Positions 45,201 through 56,250 of a stretch of DNA of 64,000 nucleotides are shown in pieces (position 1 is the stretch's first letter; every line of letters starts with the position of its first letter). The stretch is taken from NCBI GenBank assembly GCA_001599595.1, contig BCHH01000003.1, forward strand, positions 937,403 to 1,001,402, read 5' to 3'. Made by a program: the position numbers and the translations under genes. Below the pieces are notes generated by a model. It worked only from the letters and a program-made list of their open reading frames with translations. It searched no databases and had not been told where the DNA came from. This DNA comes from Beverwykella pulmonaria (Eukaryota; Ascomycota; Dothideomycetes; Pleosporales; Melanommataceae).

Positions 45201-48200
45201 ACTTTGAGATGGCCGTTGTTTGACGCTGAGTACACAGGCGTCATACCATTATCGTTGCCAACCGTTAAATCGGCTCCCTTCTCTAGAAGAATTTTGACGA
45301 CTTCAACATGGCCGTTTTCCGATGATACATTCATCAGTGTCCACCTGTGCTTATTCATCGTTCCTTGTTCCGCCCCAGCTTCGAGGAGTAGACGAACAAC
45401 CTCAGAATCTCCATTCATGGCGGCTGTGTAGACCGGTGTTCGCCCCATAGGATCTTGAAGTTCAAGGCTCACGCCCATTCGGACGAGAGCCTTTATCATA
45501 CTTCTAGAGGCGCCGGCTATAGCAGCATTGATTGGAACCCCGAACTTCCCTCCTTCTACATTAGGATTTGCACCCCAACTAATTAACAGGTCAAACGCCA
45601 ACTCATGACCTTTGAAACAAACTGCTTCTAAAGGGGTGCCGAATTCGCCTCCTACTGTATTTAATTGTGTTTTATCCTCTGCCCAGATATGTTCCATGCT
45701 AGCTGTAAGATCGAACAAAGCTGCATAATATAGTGGGGTTCCTACAGTCCCTGTTTTCCCTTGTCTTTCATCTCCCATTGCCTCATCCGACTCAATGTAC
45801 CTTCTCCATTGTTGAAAGCTCTTATTTTCAGGATGAAAGAATTCTTTCACCCGGCGGACTAGCTCGACATCGTCTTTTCCAGCAGCAGTCATATGGAAAT
45901 TCCAGTGTTTTGCAGCGTAATGGATAAATGTATAACTGTACTCATGGCCATCTTGCACTCTGTGTTCCCAGATATCGGCGTAATTCAAATAGGCAAGACA
46001 AATCGTCGCAATGTACTTGTGGTGCTCAGCCTGACCATGGGTTTGATCAAATCCGAAAGAAGGCTTTGCCGAATCTCTGAGGTTTTGCGATAAGGTGGAC
46101 AGTAGAAATTCGCGAACTGATGGATGGATCAGATGGATTGTTCTCGAACCAGCTTCGTCACCGGGTATTTTCGCCCTGACTTCAACAAGAGCCCCGCAGA
46201 TGTCAGCAATTTCGCTGTTAATATAATCTTCGTCCATACTGTCGGGTAACTCGTCCAATTGTAGACTGGCGCTATCTTCACTAGGCTCAACGATAAGAGC
46301 CTCAGTAATTTCGGATACAGTTAGCGGCCGTAAGGTGAAAGTTGCCCATCTCAGTATAGCTAGAGCACGGTTCTGTTCGTCGAGCGAGTGGCTTTGGATA
46401 GTTTTCCAGTTCCTCTCATAGGTTTTAATGAGTCCAATCGGCATGTTCTTCACGATATTCTGTAATTGCTTCGCATTTTTACCACTCCGCAATTGATCTT
46501 GTTGCAGTTTGATCCATAAAAACATACCCTCACACTTTTCAGCAAGCTGTTCTGCTAGATTTTGTCTGAGATGGTCATCTTTGTTTGGTAGCTTCTTATC
46601 AATTACACTTTTAGACAAAAGTGATATGTCGTGTCGAACATCTTCCTTGGAGATTCTGCATTGAAGCATGACCTGACCTGCATCCTGGACCATCTGTGGG
46701 GATAACTCTGCTCTTATGTCTGTTTCATCTCGACTTGAAATAAGAATTCTTGAGACAGTTCGCTTGGTTGCTTTCTTAAGCCTTTGCAAGAATTCAGTGC
46801 GAGCATCATCCAGCCGACTGTATTCGTCAAATCCATCAAGCACAAAAATATAGCTACGGTTTTGAGAGACGATGGATCCAAAAATAGACCAAATGGCTGA
46901 GTTTGATGCTCTCTGTCCGTGTACAAAGTGTCCTTGGACGAACTCCAGAAGGTTCGAATCAAGCTCTACTAATTGAGCGATCCAGGACCGAATAATTGAA
47001 CTTGGTTCGCCGCCAGCCTGAGCATGAGGAGAGGCAAAAAAAGACGCGACGGGAAGTGTTTGCACGCTTTTTAGGTATTCGACCAATCTTGCACATAGCA
47101 TCGTCTTGCCATATCCGGGGGGGGCACAAATCCAGAGCAGTCTAGCCGCTTCTTCAGAAGTATCGGCTGAAATCCATGTGCGGTATGCAGGGCGAGAAAA
47201 TATCCATTCACATGTTCCATTGAGACGGGTTGAGACTTGCTTGTCGTAATACTGGCTCATGTTATATCGATCGTCTAGCTTTTTAATGTCAAGCCAGTCA
47301 TTGACTGCATTCTGCAATTGTAGCCTCTTCCCATGTTGTACATCATTAAACAGACGTTGGATAGCATTCTGGAAGCTTATAGATCCGCTGAGATCTTGGA
47401 TGTGCTCATCTAATTCTATCAGTGTGTCATACGTGTGATATGAAGAAGATACCTACCATTCATACGGTCTTCTAGCTCAGTTGGTCGCCGCAATGTGGGA
47501 GAGTCAGGGCTGGTCGAACTGACGAGGTTATGAGGCATGTCGATGACATTCTGGAACATCCCAACTTGGTTTACAAACTTTCCCCTACTCCTGGAAGCCC
47601 AACCAAGTCCACTTCTCATTGATGTCGGTGATACCAATTTATTCTTGTTCTTCGACTTTTCCTTTGATAAACCAGGAATATTGGTTAACAATTCGTCATG
47701 AGGGTTGGAGTCATTTGCATCGACAATATCGTGAGCAGAACTGAGGATTCCCTGAAACATCGCTTCTGGATTCTGATTTTCGAGCCGAGGGTCGTGGATT
47801 TCCTTCCCATTTCCATCCAATATTCCAACTACATTCGCCCATTCTTTAGGCCTCAGTTTATCGCTATCAGACTGAGCGATTGCGTGACACGATTCGACCT
47901 CGAATTCTTTGTTGGTTTCGATCTGTTCCAAGGCGCCCATGAAGGTACTAAGAAAGTCATGCATGTTAGACTGGCCCACGAACTCTGAATCTCTGCCGAA
48001 GGGGATGACTGATAAAGGCCCGTGTTTTCGTTTTGGTTGATCCATGGAGAGCGTTGAAAATATAGCATGCGGTTCGTCCTTTACAGATTCTACGAATTCT
48101 TTCCGGAGCCGAATGAATGCATTTTTCCGTCCCTCGCCGTATAGGAGAGGCATATGAATCTTGAATATTCCCAACAAAGAGTACGCCGCGTCCTCTTCGC

Positions 48201-48798
48201 GTTTCGTCTCTCGTCTTGTAGCCCATGACATCCGCTCGTCAAAACTGAACTGAGATAGTGGGTGCCCTTGAAGAACTTGAGTAGGAATGCCTGTGGTCTC
48301 GGTAATTTCTTGCAGAAGGGAATATTTATTTCCAAGGCGCTCGCCCTCCACAGAAAAAAATTCGACGGATTTTGGAGCAACAAGCTCTTGCAGCGTCCAT
48401 CCTCGGGTAAACCATCTGCTTTTCTGAAAGGACTCATCGTTGCTAGCAAAGCCACTAATTGAAACATCAGGTAGGTATACGTAACATTTGGCCGCATCAC
48501 GATACCAGCGAAACATGGAGTTGATTGCCTCTGAAAGCTCGGCGCTGCTTGATTTGTCGATGCAACATGTGTCCACCCAGAAATATTGGAGGCCATCTTC
48601 CGCAGCTTGCTTTCCGCAGAAGCGAATCTTACGATAGCCAGCTTTGGATTTACCCGCATCGCCTAGCAGGTCTCTGAAAGTGACTTCCTCCTCATCTGCT
48701 CCCCAGGTGTGGGAAAGAATGGCATAGGGCGGAATGCTGTTGCCTACACGTTCGGCCAGGCTGAAATCACCATGATCTTCAATCCGCAAGAGTCGCAT
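42214..48798 (-). CDS. Fungal NLR: HET-NACHT-ankyrin repeats-ZZ finger
   Basis: Exons 47457-48798, 42398-47415 and 42214-42351 with 41- and 46-bp introns; about 2165 residues including 267 hidden in an assembly gap. The HET domain is in exon 1: PPYAILSHTWGADEEE, YFWVDTCCIDKSSSAELSEA, WFTRGWTLQELVAP and EEDAAYSLLGIF. The NACHT follows: Walker A ICAPPGYGKTML around residue 551 and Walker B YIFVLDGFDEYS around 641. A helical region precedes the ankyrin array, where units read GHLEVVKLLLENGADITVAN. The last intron leads to a short exon completing a ZZ zinc finger: YWCNGCYH, then IYGPRFHCQTCLDFDYCFMC and a Trp-containing HGWDCV tail. In fungi such HET-NACHT proteins sense a ligand through their repeats and trigger regulated cell death in incompatibility or immunity. 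The ATG at 48798 is unambiguous. Confidence 0.9.
43000..45300 (-). repeat. Ankyrin array of nearly identical 99-bp units
   Basis: At least fifteen visible units (eight on the 5' side of the gap, about seven on the 3' side) of 33 codons, most differing at only a few bases. Two unit types recur, one ending SGWTPLNAASDS and one ending MMPVYSASNK, and in the 3' part they alternate strictly, making a 198-bp higher-order repeat. This degree of homogeneity implies recent duplication or gene conversion. Confidence 0.85.
43614..44414. other. 801-bp assembly gap inside the ankyrin array
   Basis: A run of N that keeps the reading frame (267 codons). Its length is not what a whole number of 33-codon units would give between the flanking partial units (it is off by about three codons), so the gap size is probably estimated and the true number of units is unknown. 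Confidence 0.95.
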
Positions 48799-49984
48799 AA
48801 GGGGGAGATTGTCCAGGAGCTTTAGCGAAGGAAGTTATGAGAAGATACTAGCAAGACATGAATAGTCTAAGAAATCAACAAACTACGTCTATGCTAGCTG
48901 GTGAACTCATGGAAGAAAACGCCTAAATAACGATGAGTAAGAGATGATAGCGGGGCTGGAGGCAGTGCAAAGTGGCTGAGCGTCCATGAATCGTTGTAGG
49001 CGAGTCAGCCTCCGCGAAGTAATATAAATTAATACAGAAAATTGATTCAATTTACCGCGATAAATATAACATTTTAGAAGAATAAATGTTTAAAAGCTAA
49101 TAACACCACCGCTAATAGGGAGTGCCCCACCACTACAACTCTTTCCTCGTCCAGCGAGAACATTCATAAAGCGGTGTTGTTATCAGCCTATATATCCATC
49201 CTTCTCTGAGGTCCCGTATGGTTAGCATCCTGTGCTCGACGAGCAGTTTTTGGTTCGGGGGTGAACGGGAGATTGATAAGATAGTGTTCAAAAAGAGGAC
49301 AGGGTCGACGGTAGGCTTCTGACTGGATTGAACAAGGTCACTTGTCTTGAAGCGCAACCAACTCTGCAAGAGAGTAATAACTTATTAATTTAGATAAAAA
49401 GATCTAATTGCTGGCTACTCATGTTAGAATTAACTACAAAAAGGGGAAACATTCCAAAAAGATTCTGCTAAATTTACATATTCCCGTCCTTCGCCCCGTT
49501 CTGTCAGCCCAGAGTCCCTTCTACAGCTCATTTTCAAAGGCCGCAATAAGTATAAAATGGCAGACATCAATCCTAAGCTTTGGGGTAACCTCGTCTCTAG
49601 TTTTCTGACGTTGTTCAGCATTCTTAGTGACATGGCGAACAAGGATGTATCGAAATTGCATGTTGTGCGATGGAAAAACCGTTAGCTTTGTATTAGAGCT
49701 GTAAGTAAACTTAGGTATTTTCCCCTGTAGCTTCACACAGCTTCCATTTACAAATCTGTTTATAGGTGTGTAAATGTTTGCATCATGTTCGCGCCTTGAA
49801 TAATCTCACCTCTATTGTGATTGGACGAAGCAACTAAGGAAGGTTTACCCGAGCGCCATGCAATTTTCGAAAGTTGAACCTTTGACTATCTTCAATTCTA
49901 AGATTCCTCCCTATCCAACAACTCTCGATCAAATGCCCCGATATTTAAAATACTTATTTCCTACATGCGCATAATTTGGTCACA
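48799..49984. other. Divergent upstream region 48799-49984
   Basis: Promoter area of the NLR gene and of the next gene. Short frames without motifs (for example 49133-49369) are not called. Around 49020-49080 it is very AT-rich. Confidence 0.4.
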
Positions 49985-50551
49985 ATGGCCACTCCTCAGC
50001 CACCCCTCACGCCCGACCAGCGCATCGCGCTTGAGCAAAAAGCCCGCTATGAGAAATTCGCCCGCAACGCCGCAATCGGCGGTGTAATAATATGTCCCAT
50101 CATCGCGCTCATGCCGCCTCGCAAACTCGATCTCTACACCTTCTCCCTCGGCATCGGTTTCTACCTCTCAGCCGACCACCTGGCAGAATCCTACACGGGC
50201 CGTGGCCTCATCGACAACATGATGCGCACACGGCTTCCGAACAGCCCCATATCCGCTCTGCCTACAGAGAAGGCGAGAGAGACGCAGCAGAAGCTTAGAG
50301 AGAAAGAGGCGCTGGAGAAAGGCAGCGAGGCGATGCGGAAGGCGAAGGAGGAGAAGACTGTTTGGCATAAGCTGTGGATGGGGGAAGAGGGGGAGGATTG
50401 GAAGGAAAAGAGGATGGCAGAGGAGAGGAAGGCGTTGGAGGAGGGGAAGACGTATACCAGTATGATCTTGGATCAGATCTGGGAAGTGTGGAATTGGGAT
50501 AAAAAGAAGGCTGGTGAAGAGAGGAAGAATGATGAAGAAAAGAAATCGTGA
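49985..50551 (+). CDS. Small membrane protein with a charged C-terminal coiled coil
   Basis: A single exon of 188 residues from MATPQPPLTPDQRIALEQ. Two apolar stretches near the front (NAAIGGVIICPIIALMPP and YTFSLGIGFYLSADHLA) make a likely membrane hairpin. They are followed by a long Lys/Glu-rich helix (KLREKEALEKGSEAMRKAKE) and a Trp-containing end (MILDQIWEVWNWDKKK). The codon at 49976 is TTG, so the ATG at 49985 with a CACA-AATGGC context is the start. I recognise the style of small fungal mitochondrial or ER membrane proteins but no named family. Confidence 0.65.
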   Translation: MATPQPPLTPDQRIALEQKARYEKFARNAAIGGVIICPIIALMPPRKLDLYTFSLGIGFYLSADHLAESYTGRGLIDNMMRTRLPNSPISALPTEKARETQQKLREKEALEKGSEAMRKAKEEKTVWHKLWMGEEGEDWKEKRMAEERKALEEGKTYTSMILDQIWEVWNWDKKKAGEERKNDEEKKS

Positions 50552-51296
50552 GGAATGGCATGAAATGGAGATGGTAAAGGGGATTTGTAAAATGGATATT
50601 GTACAACATGATATGTATGATAGCATGGAAAACGGCGTTTAGGAGGTAAGGCATACGGCTTGCCGATTTTGAACACGACGAGTCTCGTTAAAACTCTTCA
50701 CGAACTAATATAAAAATATTGCGTCAAATCAGATGACACTACTCTCATTCAATCTTCGTCATTCAAATCGTGGTTTGTAGCTTGTTATCGAGCATTCACC
50801 AATCGATGCAGGCTTCTCCAGCAAACTGTTTTTCCCTGTGCACAAGATCTACGACATAGGATCCAAGGTCGCGGCTTACGAATATCAGTGGCTCTCGGGA
50901 GCAAGCTCTAACGAACAATATGCCACGTTTTCGAGCGCCATGGGAGTATAAGATCTGTTGTACAACGCCTAGCGAGGACTTTGAACACTTCCATACGCCT
51001 TACAACCATAACGCTTCAGCTCAACTTCCAGTAACCAAGGCGGGTAGCTCACAATTTCTAACTCACTCTCCGAACATCAATGTTTGTGTCTCCTTTAACA
51101 CTCCCGCACGCACCCTTAGCCCAGCGCCATCCGCCAACACGCCAAACACTCACTCACTCCCTGTCTCAGCTCAGACCTCGCCAAAAGCACACATCTATCT
51201 ATATCCGCTCAACCCTCCCCCCGCTCCCAATCTGTGTAACCCGAAATTCCACTCTAAAATATCATCCCATCCTCCCGATCGATCCTCAGAGTTGAC
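50552..51296. other. Intergenic 50552-51296
   Basis: 3' UTR of the membrane-protein gene, then a C-rich leader region for the next gene (about 51100-51290). Frames there have the composition of pyrimidine-rich leader and are not called. Confidence 0.4.
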
Positions 51297-52582
51297 ATGT
51301 CTCAGCCCAGCACTCCGTTCAATGACACTGTCACCGACCCTTTCCTCCCGTCGATGGGACAAGGGGAATTTAGCCACAAGCAGGTGCTGAACAACGGATA
51401 CACTTCATCACATCTCGAGCTAGCGTTTTCACCCGCGGGTAGCGACATTTTCGACCTGGATGACATTTTCGACGACAACCAACCTTCCACCGCAAACACA
51501 TCCGATGTCTCCACACCCAGCTTTTATGGCTACAATTTCGGCCAAAGTGCCGACAGCTCTCTTCCTCCCTTTACATACTCCCCGGTTCCAGGCAGTACAA
51601 CGCCGCATCCGTGCCCGATACAGCTTCAACAGATATACAATGTCAACGCATTCAGTCATCCACCACTCCTCTACTCAGCAAACTCGGGTTTCCTTCATCC
51701 GCCACAACAACAGTACTCCCGCGACCAGCAACCGTACCACCGGCGCTCGCTGAGCCATAGCGATGCAGACCGTGTCTCTGCCTCGCTAAATCTGAACATG
51801 AACCCAGGATTTGTCCGACATCTCGCACCTCGCTCCCGCCTCATGGCGGCAAGCTCCTCGCACCAATCCAGGAAGAGCAAACTAGGTATCAATACACATC
51901 AGAAAGCTGTAAGCAGGAGCATAAGCCTGGAACATGGATGCACTCGCTCGCAAAAGAGCGCCCCTACAAGTTTCTCCCAGATCGAGACAAGTATTGGGAC
52001 GCCGCTGCAGATGACGCTCACAGGCACCAACGAGCCAAGGTTTAGACATATGAGCTATGAGGCGCAGTTAGCTGAGAGTCCAAGGATTCTGGAAATTGGA
52101 GCTATGGCAGTGTTGAATACGCAGGTGATGAGGAGAAGGCATGAGGAGGGAGAAGGGAACGTGGATGGAGATCGCAAGGTGGTGTTGTTGAGGAAGTTGG
52201 ACGAAATGGAGAAACACTTGAAGATGGAGCTTGGACATTGTGAGAAGGGGCTGAAGGGTTGTGAGATGATTAGGGAGGCCTTGTTGAAGCAGATGGACGA
52301 TGAGGCTAAGGAAGGTGGTGGTGATGGTGGGGATGCGCTGTAAGTTTCCTCAGCTCTCAAACTACCCGAATGCTGTGATTGACTTGATTGATATCTAGTA
52401 GGCACACCAACCCCGACCCCGCTGCAGACAACACAACATCACACGTTGCTCCCGATGAAATCCTTTCCAGCACAGACACACACCGAGACCAAACCGTGGA
52501 CGCCAACACAGAGGCCCAAGATCTATTCGAGCTGTTGATGAGCGACCCAAGCGCGACCGAGTTTGGAATGGAACAGACTTAA
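51297..52582 (+). CDS. Ser/Pro-rich protein with a C-terminal coiled coil, unrecognised
   Basis: Exons 51297-52339 and 52399-52582 give 408 residues. The intron (GTAAGT, 59 bp, ATCTAG) restores frame, adding an acidic tail (DLFELLMSDPSATEFGMEQT). The first 250 residues are low-complexity and rich in Ser, Pro, Gln and Tyr, with an acidic patch (DIFDLDDIFDD) that resembles an activation segment. The region KVVLLRKLDEMEKHLKMELG is a predicted coiled coil. There is no recognisable DNA-binding domain. A regulatory or scaffold protein in the nucleus is possible but not shown. Confidence 0.6.
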
Positions 52583-53002
52583 TTGAATACTGTGGTTTAC
52601 AACACCTGCATAGCGAGGGCATTTTACATTGAGATTAGATGCACATACACAGCATTGGGAGGGGTTCTGCAGCGCTCGGAAAAGCACACAAAAATATACT
52701 TAAGCATTGGGATGGAGTTTTGACAGCGCTGCGCAAAGCACATAAATCCCATAGACCTCCTTATTCTTATAAAGTCTCGTCGTTTCTATGACATGAAGGG
52801 CAAACTCCAATACATGCAACGTATCCTCCACGCCACACCGCCTTTCATATGCAGAAGGCATGGAATCAACACCCAGCCAGAAAATCCATCTCGAAACGCC
52901 TAACATAATCGAAGAAGGGGAAGCAGTCATAATGCTCTTTATGAGCCAATATGAGATGCCAATGCCGGTGCCTCAATTAGAGACATATACATCACTAGAG
53001 TG
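52583..53002. other. Convergent intergenic 52583-53002
   Basis: Between the 3' ends of the Ser-rich protein gene and the BTB gene. Nothing seen. Confidence 0.4.
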
Positions 53003-53997
53003 TTAAAACCCAGTCGTTTCTGTAAAAGGCGACCCCAAGAATGGTGATATCGAGCCACTTGATTGACCTGGCCGGCTGCGCCCGAAAGGGACTTTCGTTT
53101 GTCTAGGGGATGGATCTGGGATGGGTGTCGTGCACTTGAGACAACCTTGCCCCATGCAGCACCTCTCTTCCTTCTCTTCATCCAGACAATCAACGAAGTA
53201 CAACGTTGGGAAGTTTTGAATTGGAGCCACATGGCTGATCAGGCCCGTTACGCGCCTCATCTGCTGCAGTGCGAAGTCTTCCAGGAACTCTTTTGGGAAT
53301 TGTTGTTTGTACTGGCCGAATTTGTCTACATCCATACCCCACACGCATATATCGCGGATTACGTTGCGGAGGGGGCTGTCCGGGAGCGTGTTGTTGTAGA
53401 CGTAATGGAGGACGAGCTGGTGGATGTTTCCTTTATTCCGGGTGGGCTTAAAGTTGTACTTGCGGGAAAATTGTTGCATTACTTTGTTTTGGAGATCGGG
53501 AACCTGGGATACGTGTCAGTATTTGGGAAAAAGCCTGCGTATTTTTGTGAGCAAAAGCCCCATACATGAAGCACTTTCATCAGAAACGAAGCGTTGTGCA
53601 CTCAAAGGAAATGATTGATCCGGCCCAAAAATCACTCACATTATACTTATCCCCCATAACCCACAATTTGGCCAATTCCATCCAACCAGGCATTCTTCCT
53701 TCTAGCGGCAAACTCCCAGTATAAACCCATGACAAGAACTCACCAAATGCCCTAGGATCATCGTCCGGAAGTGGTATATGCTTGGTATCAGCCTCGAGAA
53801 ACTTGCCATTCAGTGCATTGTCAAAGAACTGCGATTTTGAGCATAGAAGTAGGATGTGTGCGTCGAATGGTGTCTCTTCTTCGCCCACGCTCAGGTTGAC
53901 GATACCGCCAGTAAAGATGCTTGGGGAGACTTAGCGCCGAAATCGATAATGCGGGGTTTCCAAGCACAAATACGTACTCGGCCGAGAGAGCAGCCAT
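53003..53997 (-). CDS. BTB/POZ-domain protein
   Basis: Exons 53978-53997, 53640-53919 and 53003-53503 give 266 residues. The first exon is only 20 bp (MAALSA plus two bases) and joins to DIFTGGIVNLSVGEEE. The BTB fold follows: FDAHILLLCSKSQFFDNAL, PDDDPRAFGEFLSWVYTGSL and LWVMGDKYNVPDLQNKV, the last across the 136-bp second intron. After the BTB core come helices usual in fungal BTB proteins (HQLVLHYVYNNTLPDSPLR) and a Ser/Pro-rich end. Such proteins dimerise and often act as Cullin-3 adaptors; no specific substrate domain is present. It is divergent to the type I membrane protein, 277 bp away. Confidence 0.82.
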
Positions 53998-54274
53998 CTT
54001 GGTCTCACAATGTGATTAAAGCGTACTCTGTTATCGTGGTCACGTTTCGATGTGAAGTATGAGGCGTGGATGAAGTGAAAAACGCCCGGGGAACGTAAGC
54101 CGCAGCCGCTTGTCACGCTAGACGCGTTGGGCTTAACACGAACACACGTGCCATGTCTAGATGAGGCTATCGATAAGAATGCCAAGCCTGAAACTTGACA
54201 CGAACCATCTCACCTCACGTCCATTGTCATTCCAGCATGGCCATCCACACTTCAACACCTCTCTTGGAATCAGA

Positions 54275-55330
54275 ATGATACTACGAGTAATACCACTGCT
54301 GATAGCGACATTGTCCTCACTTCAATATGTAGCAGCGGATATTGCGCCAGAAATCACCACGATCCAGGAAGGCTACAATTTGGTGGCCAAGATCCCATGT
54401 CCAGGATGTCCGTTCTTATATCAGGACACTTCGAAAGGGTCAAACGAGCCATGGACGGCGAGGGAAGATCACAACGCCTTGGTACGCTCATGATCCACTT
54501 CCTTTTGCCGGCTTCCCCACACCTAACTTCCCCAGCTCCTCAATATCAGCCTTCCCTACGACAGCGCCTTCCTTTCTATCAACAACGCAGCCATCTGGTC
54601 TGGCCGTAGCAACCTCCCCCTCATCTACGCCAACCAAGTTCTCTCCGACCTATCAGTCGCTGATCTCTCCAATCTTATCGCTAGTAACCAGCTTGAAGGA
54701 AGTCACGAGGCTGGAGGCTTCTTCGGTCTTTCATATCGACACTCCCTCCGCGCTATCAAAGACTCACCTGCCGTGATTTTCCAATTCGACATAATTGAAA
54801 TCTGGTCGGATCTACCCGAAACTCCCATCTTGCATAAGCTAGATAATCCAGATCAAAAAATGCTCGAGTTGATTTTGCTGGAGAAACCAGTGTACTCCGC
54901 ACTTGAGCCCCCGGCCTTTGAAATCATCAAAGCCTCTCTCGAGTCCCGAACTCACAACCCCGTCGCTCCGACCTCCCCCCAACAGACCATGCACTTCCTC
55001 GACTGGGATGCTTATGGTCGCAAAGGCACACCCTCACACGCTCTCTCCGCGCTCGGGATCTGGTTTCTCGACTTTATCGACTCGGGAATCTGGGCACTTT
55101 TTATGTTCATCCTGGCGGTTATTGGGTTATTTGTAGTTGTTTGCGTGTTCTGTATCTTTGGCTGGGGGTTCTGGGAGGATGACTATGAGAAGGCGCAGCA
55201 TGGGAAGGCGAAGGGGGAGAAGAGAAGGCAGAGGAGCGATGTCGAAAGTGCGATGCGGTTTAAGAGTCCTGAGGAACTGGGGTTGTTGGGTAGGGGTAGT
55301 AGGGTTGTAGGGTTGGGGAAGAGTGATTGA
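54275..55330 (+). CDS. Type I membrane protein with luminal domain
   Basis: Exons 54275-54481 and 54536-55330 give 333 residues. MILRVIPLLIATLSSLQYVA is a signal peptide. The luminal part contains paired cysteines (PCPGCPF), then an extended beta-rich region (LLNISLPYDSAFLSINNAAI) and a helical part. A single strong transmembrane helix follows (FMFILAVIGLFVVVCVFCIF), and the cytosolic tail is basic and ends LGRGSRVVGLGKSD. The intron is GTACGC...CCCCAG and keeps phase 0. The family is not recognised. Retention in the secretory pathway or plasma membrane is likely. Confidence 0.72.
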
Positions 55331-56250
55331 GTTTGTGTGTGCGCTTTGGATGTGGTATCTACGTTTGAACAGGTCTTTGGATATTGTCTGGTGTTTAAAA
55401 ATTTATACCCTCTTCAATGAACCATTTGCTGTGCGCATCATTCCCCTCAATGCATCCGGTTGAGTTAGAACCCCCTTCTGCGACCCTTTATCTGTTCTTT
55501 TGCATCTGCCCCTTCTTTCCATTACATTACAAACCATCCTTACAATCTCACAACCTTGAGAACCTCCCAATCTCCCAGCCTCCAAGCTTCCCAACTTCCA
55601 CCCCTCAACCCTCCCAACCTAACAGCCCCAACGGGCCGATTATGCCAGATAAAATTAGGCTGCACTGCTCCTCGACAACTCTCCCCAGGGCGGTCAGCAG
55701 CACGTCTTGAGTTAACTCTAGAACAACCACTGGCGCGTTTCTTAATGTCCTACACACGCGCACCTTTGTTCGAAGACGCTTAGCTTAGCATTGCATATAT
55801 TGTAAAATCGTTCGAATACTCATGGATTCATGAGATCTAAGGGATTTCAGATCCGAGGCCGTGTTTGGCGACCTTGGAAAATAGTGAGGTGGGCTGTATT
55901 GCTGGAGAGAGTTCCCGAGTTGTCTGACATAAACGCGAAGTTAGATCTAGTGGATGGTTTGGGCAATGTTTTACAGGTGAGCTTCTAGACTTCAAAAATG
56001 CAAACAGGGAACGCCTCGGGAAGCATTACTACAATCAGCCACCGAAAGGTGAGTAGGTGATGTTCGGTCGTGTCCGTGTGCAAACTTCACGTCTCGTTTG
56101 TCTAAGCCCCTGAAAGTAACCAAACAGAACTTAATACTCATTATTATCGCTTCATGATGTACATACCCATAATCGTTCATCACATACCATTTCATAATGC
56201 AACCTACTTCCACCAATAATAATCCTTTTTCCGTCGCATCCTTCCTTAAC
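55331..56250. other. Convergent intergenic 55331-56250
   Basis: 0.9 kb between two 3' ends. Short plus-strand frames at 55417-55783 are Pro/Ser-rich without motifs. No gene supported. Confidence 0.4.

Noticed and set aside
44559..45431. 290-codon plus-strand frame across the ankyrin repeats
   Set aside because: It is a mirror of the real minus-strand repeat array. Periodic codons keep the opposite strand open, and the protein is a low-complexity repeat of Ser/Arg words.
50168..50654. Antisense frames of 119-152 codons opposite the membrane-protein gene
   Set aside because: Leu/Pro/Ser-rich mirrors of a Lys/Glu-rich coiled-coil coding strand.
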